From Elusimicrobiota bacterium (GTDB taxonomy: Bacteria; Elusimicrobiota; Elusimicrobia; FEN-1173), in assembly GCA_016715645.1 (NCBI GenBank), contig JADJZR010000002.1, positions 1 to 64,000 on the forward strand: a DNA stretch of 64,000 bases, read 5' to 3'. A program made the position numbers and the translations under genes. Below are positions 57,926 through 64,000 of this stretch, one piece after another. Within the stretch, counting starts at the first letter, position 1. The number at the start of each line of letters is the position of its first letter. The notes beneath the pieces are model-generated. The model was given only the letters and a program-made list of their open reading frames with translations. It did no database searches and was not told where the DNA came from.

Positions 57926-58042
57926 GTAACTACCCAGGTCCCTCATCCGCCCCTTCGGGGCACCTTCCCCCAAGAGGGGAAGGAAACAAAGCCTTTCCCT
58001 CTCCACTTGGGAGAGGGCAGGGTGAGGGATCTGAGCAGTTAC
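57926..58042. mobile_element. MITE-A, full short form, with perfect 8-bp target duplication
   Basis: Ends GTAACTACCCAGG and TCTGAGCAGTTAC. CAAATTTC is repeated exactly at 57918-57925 and 58043-58050. It interrupts the small gene on the minus strand starting at 58125. Confidence 0.95.
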
Positions 58043-58125
58043 CAAATTTCACCTTTCAATTCCTTCCCGGCCAGTGCTTCGTTGAGTTTTAAAAGGGCGT
58101 TTTCGATATCTGATTTATTCAGCAT
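58039..58125 (-). pseudogene. 5' part of a small gene interrupted by MITE-A (DUF6036/nucleotidyltransferase-like N-terminus)
   Basis: ATG 58125 opens MLNKSDIENALLKLNEALAG and the frame stops inside the MITE-A. With the element and one duplicate removed, it continues ...GEICLIRPATRFFVEEIVGP and ends in ATGA with the gene at 57869, a 49-residue product. The start and the KGEICL and RPATR pieces resemble DUF6036-type nucleotidyltransferases with the middle deleted. It was therefore probably degenerate before the insertion. Confidence 0.6.
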
Positions 58126-58192
58126 CGGAGATCCTTGAATGAGAGAAATGGTTATACATTTCTTGCCGTCCAGCAAAGGGGACTTACTCAGT

Positions 58193-58279
58193 TTAACAGT
58201 TTAGCTTGTAAGTGTTCCACTTTTGGTCGACCCGGGTCACCACATCGGAATCCATGCGCAGGGTGGCGGGGACGGCGCG
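58193..58279 (-). pseudogene. Remnant of a second UbiD C-terminus
   Basis: The minus-strand frame reads VPATLRMDSDVVTRVDQKW and ends at TAA (58195-58193). It parallels the true UbiD C-terminus just upstream (PLRMDGIIVEQVDRRWAEYG) but is not identical. An in-frame TGA at 58282-58280 closes it off. Probably the tail of a lost paralogue. Confidence 0.55.
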
Positions 58280-58304
58280 TCAGTCAAGGGGCCGTAGCTA
58301 CTAA

Positions 58305-59318
58305 TTAACTGGTCGAATAAATTCCGTACTCCGCCCAGCGACGGTCCACTTGTTCAACAATTATTCCATCCATCCTCAATGGTTCAGGATAGCCCGGTTT
58401 CCAGGTAGCGTCGATGCCCAGGGGGCCGCTGAGTTTTGGCCAGGCCCCCTCGAGACGTGCGCCGCCCGGCACGATGTCCCGGGCGCAGTCGAACCGGGTG
58501 AAAATACCCCAAATCAGCCGTTCTTCGTCGTCAAGGGGCACATCGTCGCTGACCGCCGCGACGAGAGAAAACCCGGCGAAGGCCGGGTCTTTCACCAGCC
58601 GTTCAATCACGGGCCGGCCGGCACTTTTAACTTTGACCACCAACATGCTGTCGCGAAGGTTTCGAGACTCCACGATCTCTCCGTCGGCAGACGGTCCCTG
58701 GGACGCAACGGGTGGGCGGGCAACGGGCTTTTTTCCGCCCGTGGCGTCCAAAATCATCTTGCTACCCAAATTCATTTTAAAACTGGTGAAATCCAGTGTG
58801 TCCTGGGCGGTGCCGGGAATCAAAATAAAATCTTCCGCCGGGTCAAAGTTATTTCGAAGAGCATCCAATACATCGGAAAAGTTGCGCACGTTAACGGTGG
58901 GGTCAACCACGATGACAATTTTCGTTAACGACATTTGCCCTTGCCCCATCAATCCCAAGGCGGTTTTAACGCCTTCCTTGGCGTAGCGTTGTTTTACGGA
59001 CGCCACCGCCAAATTGTGAAACCCCGCCTCTTGGTAGGTCCACAAATCCGTTAATTCCGGGCGCATGGCTTTAAGCAGGGGAATCAACATTTCGTTCACG
59101 GCGTTGCCCATGAACTTGTCTTCCTGAGGGGGAATACCCACCACCGTAGCGGGATAAATCGGATTTCTCCGACGATGGACCTTTTGAATGTGAAACACCG
59201 GGTAAGGCGCCGCATGGCTGTAATGGCCGAAATGGTCCCCGAAAGGCCCCTCCATTCGCCGTTCGCCAGGGGGAATAAACCCTTCCAAAATAAATTCCGC
59301 GTCCGCGGGAGCTCGCAC
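58305..59318 (-). CDS. ubiD: UbiD-family decarboxylase, C-terminal part (frameshifted)
   Basis: 337 residues from APADAEFILEGFIPPGERRMEGPFGDHFGHYS onward, the UbiD region carrying active-site Glu/Arg residues (EGPFGDH), then QEDKFMGNAVNEMLIP. The formal start has no ribosome site and lies in the middle of the domain. The preceding part is in another frame (59071-60069). See that entry for the junction near 59330-59375. UbiD enzymes use prenylated FMN to decarboxylate aromatic acids; the homologue in the futalosine route acts on the prenylated naphthoate. Confidence 0.8.
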   Translation of the reverse strand: MRAPADAEFILEGFIPPGERRMEGPFGDHFGHYSHAAPYPVFHIQKVHRRRNPIYPATVVGIPPQEDKFMGNAVNEMLIPLLKAMRPELTDLWTYQEAGFHNLAVASVKQRYAKEGVKTALGLMGQGQMSLTKIVIVVDPTVNVRNFSDVLDALRNNFDPAEDFILIPGTAQDTLDFTSFKMNLGSKMILDATGGKKPVARPPVASQGPSADGEIVESRNLRDSMLVVKVKSAGRPVIERLVKDPAFAGFSLVAAVSDDVPLDDEERLIWGIFTRFDCARDIVPGGARLEGAWPKLSGPLGIDATWKPGYPEPLRMDGIIVEQVDRRWAEYGIYSTS

Positions 59319-60069
59319 GCCATTGGAAAGGGTGAACCACCGGAACTCGCTGACCTCGTAAAAAGCTGGCGAATGCCAGCTCGTCCATGTTTTCGGGGAG
59401 GGGGAGAATCGACGACAAGATCGTGATGGGATCGCCGCCCAAAGCCACGGCCACGGGCATGGGTTTGTTCAGGGATTCCCATTGGGCGTAGTGGGCCCCG
59501 CCGCCCCGTTCGATTTGGATGTGCATCCCAGTAGTGGTTTTGTCAAAGGTATGAAGGCGATACATTCCCACGTTGGTTTTTCCAGCGGGGTTAACGGTGA
59601 TGACCAGGGGCAGGGTAAAAAATCGGCCGCCGTCTTTCGGCCAACAGGTCAAAATGGGCAAACTGTCCAGGTTGGGAGACTCGGTTATCTCGGTGGCCGG
59701 TCCCCGAGACACAATTCGGGGCGGCATTTTGGCGGCCCGCCACAACAAACCGCGATGGCGCCACAGAGCGCCCAGGGTGGGGGGCATCAAGGATTCGGCG
59801 GCCCGAAACAATTCTTCACCGATTTCCGCCGGGTGGCGACCGAGGGCTATGGCCATGCGTTTTTCAGACCCAAACAGGTTCATGGCCACAGGGTAGGGAG
59901 ACCCCTTCACTTTTTCAAACAACAAAGCGGGCCCGCCCGCTTTAACAACCCGCGTGGCGATCTCGGTTATTTCCAGGGCCGGATCCACCTCAACGGAGAC
60001 GCGTTTAAGTTGGCCGGCCGATTCGAGGACGCGGATAAACGCCGGAAGGTCTTGAACGGGTTTGTTCAT
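59071..60069 (-). CDS. ubiD: UbiD-family decarboxylase, N-terminal part (frameshifted)
   Basis: Starts at ATG 60069 (MNKPVQDLPAFIRVLESAG), 10 bp after the ubiX stop; a longer frame from 60147 lies inside ubiX. UbiD motifs here include the prFMN/metal region GMYRLHTFDKTTTGMHIQ and GGGAHYAQWESLNKPMPVAV. The family reads FLRGQ, a few residues, then SEFRWFTLSNGVRAP. Here FASFLRGQRVPVVHPFQW leaves the frame right after FLRGQR, and the SEFRWF sequence is intact in another frame. The gene is therefore broken unless the base call is wrong. Confidence 0.8.
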   Translation of the reverse strand: MNKPVQDLPAFIRVLESAGQLKRVSVEVDPALEITEIATRVVKAGGPALLFEKVKGSPYPVAMNLFGSEKRMAIALGRHPAEIGEELFRAAESLMPPTLGALWRHRGLLWRAAKMPPRIVSRGPATEITESPNLDSLPILTCWPKDGGRFFTLPLVITVNPAGKTNVGMYRLHTFDKTTTGMHIQIERGGGAHYAQWESLNKPMPVAVALGGDPITILSSILPLPENMDELAFASFLRGQRVPVVHPFQWRASSRGRGIYFGRVYSPWRTANGGAFRGPFRPLQPCGALPGVSHSKGPSSEKSDLSRYGGGYSPSGRQVHGQRRERNVDSPA

Positions 60070-60079
60070 TAAAAGGGCG

Positions 60080-60631
60080 TTACATATCCTTGGCGCGCCA
60101 GCCCGCTTCCACCGGCAACCCGACGGCGCCGCGCACTTTATCGACAAACCCGTTGATCAGGTCGGGCATGGATTGAGGTTTTTGGTAAAACGGCGGACAC
60201 ACCGGCATGATCATGGCCCCAGCCACGGACAGTTTGTGGGCGTTTTCCAAATCAATGGTGGAGAGGGGGGTTTCCCGCAAACAAACGATCAGTTTACGCC
60301 GTTCTTTAAGCGCAACGGCGGCGCACCGAGTGATGAGGTTGTCGCCGATGCCATGGGCCATTTTGCCCAAGGTGGACACCGAGCAGGGCAACACGATGAA
60401 GGCATCGAAAGGGTTAGACCCTGACGCGAGCGGGGCGTTTAAATCGTCGTTTGCAAAAATGCGTTTTGTGAAGGTGGCCAAACTTTCCGGTGTTAGGCCC
60501 GTTTCCTGATGAAGAACAGATTTTCCCCAGCGGGAAAGAATAAGATACGATTCCACATCCCCCAACCGCCGCAAAAACTCCACCGCAAAGATGGACCCGG
60601 ACGCTCCTGTCACTCCCAGCACAATGCGCAT
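60080..60631 (-). CDS. ubiX: Flavin prenyltransferase (UbiX)
   Basis: 183 residues. The FMN-binding GVTGASGSIFAVEFLRRL lies at the N-terminus, and PCSVSTLGKMAHGIGDNLITRCA and CLRETPLSTIDLENAHKLSVAGAMIMP are the conserved active-site stretches. It makes the prenylated FMN cofactor required by UbiD. It lies between ubiA and ubiD on the minus strand with 1-2 bp and 10-bp gaps, in the operon order ubiA-ubiX-ubiD. Confidence 0.94.
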   Translation of the reverse strand: MRIVLGVTGASGSIFAVEFLRRLGDVESYLILSRWGKSVLHQETGLTPESLATFTKRIFANDDLNAPLASGSNPFDAFIVLPCSVSTLGKMAHGIGDNLITRCAAVALKERRKLIVCLRETPLSTIDLENAHKLSVAGAMIMPVCPPFYQKPQSMPDLINGFVDKVRGAVGLPVEAGWRAKDM

Positions 60632-60632
60632 G

Positions 60633-61499
60633 TCATCCTCCTTTGAATCCCGATACGCCCATTAGCACCATACCAAACACTACAAACCCGGTGACCACAT
60701 TAATTTTAAAAAAAGCCAGATCGATGTGGTCCACGACCATATGTTCCAATAAAAGTAGCACACCGGCAATGAGACACAAATAGGCGGCTTTTACTCCCGC
60801 CAAGGTGGAAAAAAATAGTCCCACCAAAATCAGGAACGACACGAAATGGGTTGCCGCGGATATCCGGAGAGCCGAAAGACGTCCAAACCGAGCCGGCAGA
60901 GAAAAGAGTCCGTGGCGGCGGTCGAACTCTTCGTCCATGGTAGCGTAAATGATGTCGAACCCGGCGGTCCAAAATAAGCTGAACAGTGCCAACACCCAAG
61001 CTGGCCAACTGCCTTCAAACCCAGGCCGAACAGCGAACCAGCCAGCGAGGGGAACCAGGGACCAGGTGATGCCCAACCCATAATGGCACAACCAAGTAAA
61101 TCGTTTTAGCAAAGGGTAAACCACAAACAACAAGACAGGAACCCAACTCCACAACAAACAAAACCAATTGAGCGACGCCGCCGCCCACACATAAACCGCC
61201 AGGCCCAGAAAGCCGATAAAAAAAGCGTCAAAGAAATGGAGCGCACCGGTGGCCAGTTCGCGGTTGGATGTGCGGGGATTTTTGGCGTCGATGTGTCGAT
61301 CAATCAGGCGGTTTAACGCCAGTGCCAACGTACGCCCGCCAATTCCCGCCACAAGGACAAGCCCCATTACACGCCACGAAGGCCAACCTCCCTGGGCCAG
61401 CAGGCTACCGGCAAAAAGGAGGGGCAAAGAAAAAAGCGTGTGTTCCAGTTTCAAAAATCGGGCATAGGCTTTTAGTCGGATCATCATCGATTGTGCCAT
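60633..61499 (-). CDS. ubiA: UbiA-family prenyltransferase (MqnP-like)
   Basis: 288 residues with about eight or nine membrane segments. The two aspartate-rich motifs are NRLIDRHID (63-71) and DIIYATMDEEFD (182-193). The second has the form typical of the non-proteobacterial UbiA group linked to futalosine menaquinone synthesis, where the enzyme (MqnP) prenylates a dihydroxynaphthoate. Association with ubiX, ubiD and the mqn genes supports that role over ubiquinone synthesis. Confidence 0.88.
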   Translation of the reverse strand: MAQSMMIRLKAYARFLKLEHTLFSLPLLFAGSLLAQGGWPSWRVMGLVLVAGIGGRTLALALNRLIDRHIDAKNPRTSNRELATGALHFFDAFFIGFLGLAVYVWAAASLNWFCLLWSWVPVLLFVVYPLLKRFTWLCHYGLGITWSLVPLAGWFAVRPGFEGSWPAWVLALFSLFWTAGFDIIYATMDEEFDRRHGLFSLPARFGRLSALRISAATHFVSFLILVGLFFSTLAGVKAAYLCLIAGVLLLLEHMVVDHIDLAFFKINVVTGFVVFGMVLMGVSGFKGG

Positions 61500-61500
61500 T

Positions 61501-62742
61501 TTATAACCTTGTGAGCCATTTGTGGCACGGGATCACATCGATTTTGGCCCCGTTTTCGTTAATTGTATCTTCCGTATCCAGCGTTACGATGGTCATTTTT
61601 GAAACGTGCAGTTCCCGGGCGGCTTGGGTCAGTGCGAGAAGTTCTCGTTCACGGGTTTTTAGGCTGGAGAGCATTTGAGTTACCTGGATCAGCTCGAGAT
61701 TGGAGGAACCTTTTCGGAGCAAAAAATCAACTTCTGTCCCGGTTCCCGTTTGGTAGTAAAAGAGGTCCAGGTTGGGTTTGAAACCGCGCCGGACCAGTTC
61801 GACAAACACGAGGTTTTCAAGCAAGCGAGGGTCGTTGGACAGCACGGGCTGTGACAGGGCCGAAATGAACCCATTATCATAAACGTAAATTTTTCTTTCC
61901 GCTTTGATCCTGGAACGCGGTTTGAAAAAATAAGGTTGCAAATCCTGAACCAGATAGGCTTCACGAAAGTAGGAAATAAATTTTTGTATGGTTGCGATCG
62001 AAAGGCCCCCCAACGATCGTTCCAAGCTTCGCCCCGAAAACCGGTTCCCTGCGCTGTTGACCAGAAGGTTCAGCAGGTCGTAAATGGCGGTCGAAGATCG
62101 GATTCGATGGCGAGTCACAATATCCCGCAAGACGACCGAATCAAAAAGAGCCCGCAAGTAACCTTGGGGATCAACGTCGCCCAAAACGATTTCCGGGAAC
62201 CCTCCCCACGTCAAAAACCGATGAAACAGGTCAGGTTGGTCAAAATTTCCATTGGCGTTTCCAGCCAATAGTTCCGAATAACTGAACGGCAACAGTTCAA
62301 AAGAAATGTGCCGGCCGGTTAGAGCGCTCCCCAATTCGCGGCTGAGGAGCCTGGAATTGGAGCCTGTGATGACAAGGTTTCGTTCTCGGCGATGGAGCTT
62401 GTTAACAAAGCTTTCCCAGAGAGGGTAGTTTTGTATTTCATCGAAAAAAATATAATCGGTTTCTCCATAAACTTTGTCCAGGGCCTCGACAAGGTCGTCG
62501 CTGGGGACGTTTTTTTGCAATGCGTCGTCTTCGAAATTAAGATAGGCGAATCGTTTTTTTGATAACGTTTGAAACGCGAGTGTTGATTTGCCGGCACGGC
62601 GGGGGCCGGTGATCACTTTGACGAGACGAGAGGACAAGGCGTTTTCCAGCATCGCCCCCATCCGGCGCGGGAGCGGAGACCGGCGCAAAATGAGATCCCG
62701 TTCTCGTTTGTGGGCCTCGATGAGGGTGTTTAATGTTTTCAT
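61501..62742 (-). CDS. AAA_14/DUF4143 family ATPase, second copy
   Basis: The start is ATG 62742 (MKTLNTLIEAHKRERDLI); a TTG at 62754 is in frame. About 413 residues. Walker A ITGPRRAGKST, Walker B DYIFFDEIQNYPLWE and sensor LVITGSNSRLLSRELGSALTGRH; the C-terminal DUF4143 part includes TGTEVDFLLRKG...LELIQVT, nuclease-like. Only distantly similar to the ATPase at 54395. It has its own promoter overlapped by a perfect palindrome. It lies 1 bp upstream of ubiA on the same strand. Confidence 0.87.
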   Translation of the reverse strand: MKTLNTLIEAHKRERDLILRRSPLPRRMGAMLENALSSRLVKVITGPRRAGKSTLAFQTLSKKRFAYLNFEDDALQKNVPSDDLVEALDKVYGETDYIFFDEIQNYPLWESFVNKLHRRERNLVITGSNSRLLSRELGSALTGRHISFELLPFSYSELLAGNANGNFDQPDLFHRFLTWGGFPEIVLGDVDPQGYLRALFDSVVLRDIVTRHRIRSSTAIYDLLNLLVNSAGNRFSGRSLERSLGGLSIATIQKFISYFREAYLVQDLQPYFFKPRSRIKAERKIYVYDNGFISALSQPVLSNDPRLLENLVFVELVRRGFKPNLDLFYYQTGTGTEVDFLLRKGSSNLELIQVTQMLSSLKTRERELLALTQAARELHVSKMTIVTLDTEDTINENGAKIDVIPCHKWLTRL

Positions 62743-62744
62743 CG

Positions 62745-62779
62745 TATTAAACAATAACTTATTTTATTGTTTAATACAA
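62745..62779 (-). promoter_or_regulatory. Promoter with perfect 12-bp palindrome upstream of the ATPase
   Basis: TATTAAACAATA (62745-62756) and TATTGTTTAATA (62765-62776) are exact inverted repeats 8 bp apart. On the minus strand a -35 TTGTAT (62779-62774) and a -10 TATTGT (62756-62751), 17 bp apart, fall on the two arms. ATG follows at 62742, so the leader is almost absent. Confidence 0.65.
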
Positions 62780-62868
62780 ACGGTGCGGGAAACACCCGAA
62801 TAACATAAAATAGGGCCGGTTAATGGGGCCACTGACTCAATCGTTTCAGAGATGTAGGAGAAAATCCG

Positions 62869-63462
62869 TTGAAAAAGCTTGTTGTGTTTGATATCGGCAA
62901 CGTGTTGTTGCGTTTCAGTAAAGAACGGGCTCGCAAAAACTTTGAACGCATCGATCCCGGATCGGGGAATGAGTTGGTTCGTGCGATATGGGAAGATCGC
63001 CTGGGGCTGGACCTGGAAGCGGGCCGGATCAACGGGCGACAGTTTTTTAAAAAAGCCGGACGGTTTCACATGGCGTATGCGCAGTTTGTCGAAGCGTTTC
63101 GCGATATTTTTACTCCGATCCCTGAAAACTTGCGCCTGTTGCAAACGTTGTCCAAAACCCACGATACGGCCCTGCTGTCCAATGTGAGCGACGTGCATTG
63201 GACTTATCTGCTTCGAACGTATCCGGTGCTCAACGTGGCGCGTTGGAAATGGAGTTCTTCCCGGTTAAAGGCCACGAAACCGCACCCTCGGGTGTATGGC
63301 ATGTTGTCGAAAAAGACAGGGTATCGGTTTGAAGACATCGTTTATGCGGACGACCGAGCGGATTTTATTGAGGCCGCCCGTGGGCATGGGATTCGAGGGG
63401 TGCTATTTACGGGGGATGTCCCCCTGAAAAAATTGTTCGCTCAAGAAGGAGTTTGGTCGTGA
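62869..63462 (+). CDS. HAD-superfamily hydrolase
   Basis: 197 residues starting at TTG 62869, with TAGGAG 8 bp upstream. HAD motifs: VVFDIGNVLLRF (motif I; nucleophile Asp9, second position Gly rather than Asp), ALLSNVSDVH (motif II), the lysine in KATKPHPRVY (motif III) and IVYADDRADFIEAA (motif IV). The size and helical cap suggest a small phosphatase or haloacid dehalogenase-like enzyme. The DxG form of motif I departs from the DxD of typical phosphatases. The stop overlaps the next GTG (GTGA). Confidence 0.82.
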   Translation: MKKLVVFDIGNVLLRFSKERARKNFERIDPGSGNELVRAIWEDRLGLDLEAGRINGRQFFKKAGRFHMAYAQFVEAFRDIFTPIPENLRLLQTLSKTHDTALLSNVSDVHWTYLLRTYPVLNVARWKWSSSRLKATKPHPRVYGMLSKKTGYRFEDIVYADDRADFIEAARGHGIRGVLFTGDVPLKKLFAQEGVWS

Positions 63463-64000
63463 GCCTCTATTTAAAGCAACTTCAGTTAGGTCCCATGGAA
63501 AATTTTGTCTATCTGGTCGGGGACACGGACGTGAAAAAGTGCGTGATTGTGGATCCGGCCTGGGACCTCGACCGCGTTTGGGCCGAAGCTGAAAATGACG
63601 GATACACGGTGGAAGGGGCGCTCGTCACCCACGGCCACTTCGACCATTGCAACGCCGTGGAGGACCTGTTGGCCAAACGCAACGTGCCCATCTATGTCCA
63701 TCCCAAAGAGATGGACTTTTTGGACAAGGGAGCTCCTCGGGGGTTGTTTCTCGATTTGCCAAAGGATCAGGTAAAGCCAGTCAAGTCCGGGGACAAATTA
63801 ACATTAGGGAACACGTCCATCACGTTCCTGCACACGCCCGGCCACACGCCGGGGTCCCAGTGTTTTTTAGTCAACGAACGGCTTTTGTCCGGCGACACGC
63901 TATTTCTTGGATCCTGCGGCCGATGCGATCTCCCCGGTTCAAGCCCCAACGATTTGTATGACAGTTTAAACCGTGTGATCGGCCAACTCCCGCCCACCAC
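63459..64000 (+). CDS. Metallo-beta-lactamase-fold hydrolase (glyoxalase II-like), 3' end outside window
   Basis: Starts at GTG 63459, coupled to the HAD gene by GTGA, and is still open at base 64000 (180 codons visible). The order MENFVYLVGD, VTHGHFDHCNAV (metal motif HxHxDH), FLHTPGHTPGSQCF (third metal histidine) and LLSGDTLF (bridging aspartate) is that of glyoxalase II/persulfide-dioxygenase-like MBL proteins. Probably a cytoplasmic thioesterase-type hydrolase; substrate not assigned. Confidence 0.85.
   Translation, partial: MSLYLKQLQLGPMENFVYLVGDTDVKKCVIVDPAWDLDRVWAEAENDGYTVEGALVTHGHFDHCNAVEDLLAKRNVPIYVHPKEMDFLDKGAPRGLFLDLPKDQVKPVKSGDKLTLGNTSITFLHTPGHTPGSQCFLVNERLLSGDTLFLGSCGRCDLPGSSPNDLYDSLNRVIGQLPPT

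Noticed and set aside
1..64000. CRISPR array or cas genes
   Set aside because: No evenly spaced short direct repeats with unique spacers and no Cas-like proteins. The recurring sequences are irregularly placed palindromic elements.

Overview
The window reads as a bacterial chromosome segment of moderately high G+C. I infer an uncultured Elusimicrobiota- or Omnitrophota-like lineage. The evidence is a fibronectin-type surface protein, Gld-type ABC exporters outside Bacteroidetes, futalosine menaquinone synthesis, a GH57/DUF3536 amylase beside glgC, and a very large secreted protein whose mature N-terminus is of a kind I associate with those phyla. The taxonomic call is inference, not a match.

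Layout. 0-1 kb: end of a surface protein. 1.3-11 kb: an orphan nucleotidyltransferase, then two Gld-type ABC systems (ATPase, ABC-2 permease, GldG-like auxiliary domains, DUF4340) packed with short overlaps. 11-16.3 kb: a fold-type-I PLP decarboxylase, a DksA-like protein, a TusA-like protein, leucyl aminopeptidase running into a PfpI protein through an 18-G tract, and mqnD. 16.4-21.4 kb: a signalling operon of histidine kinase, hybrid kinase and receiver-adenylate cyclase. 21.7-25.5 kb: glgC and a GH57 enzyme. 25.6-26.3 kb: tRNA-Arg, tRNA-Lys and tRNA-Leu, each with duplicated tRNA pieces. 26.4-31.3 kb: tig-clpP-clpX-serA. 31.5-41.5 kb: two ABC exporters flanking hemE-hemH-hemY and malQ. 41.5-48.2 kb: tRNA-Met and a two-gene unit for very large exported or membrane proteins, the first frameshifted. 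48.3-51.8 kb, minus strand: mqnE-mqnA-mqnC-ferredoxin. 51.8-58.1 kb: a toxin-antitoxin island (VapBC, Xre-RES, an AAA/DUF4143 ATPase, HipBA, a broken small gene pair). 58.2-61.5 kb, minus strand: ubiD (frameshifted), ubiX and an MqnP-type ubiA. 61.5-64 kb: a second AAA/DUF4143 ATPase, a HAD hydrolase and a metallo-beta-lactamase-fold protein running off the end.

Pathways. MqnA, MqnE, MqnC, MqnD and the UbiA/UbiD/UbiX homologues make a nearly complete futalosine menaquinone route; mqnB and the final methyltransferase are not in view. The three heme genes cover uroporphyrinogen decarboxylation, ring oxidation and iron insertion. glgC, malQ and the GH57 enzyme point to alpha-glucan storage and turnover.

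The main structural theme is a family of about 14 palindromic, non-autonomous elements (called MITE-A here) with termini GTAACTGCTCAGG...CCTGAGCAGTTAC. Three copies have perfect 8-bp target duplications and three have near-perfect ones. They sit in operon junctions, where they can preserve or replace stop and start codons, and inside open reading frames, where they are translated. The most unusual signal is at tRNA-Lys and tRNA-Leu. Each is followed by a unit with a shared core whose two arms, one inverted and one direct, copy the 3' part of that particular tRNA.
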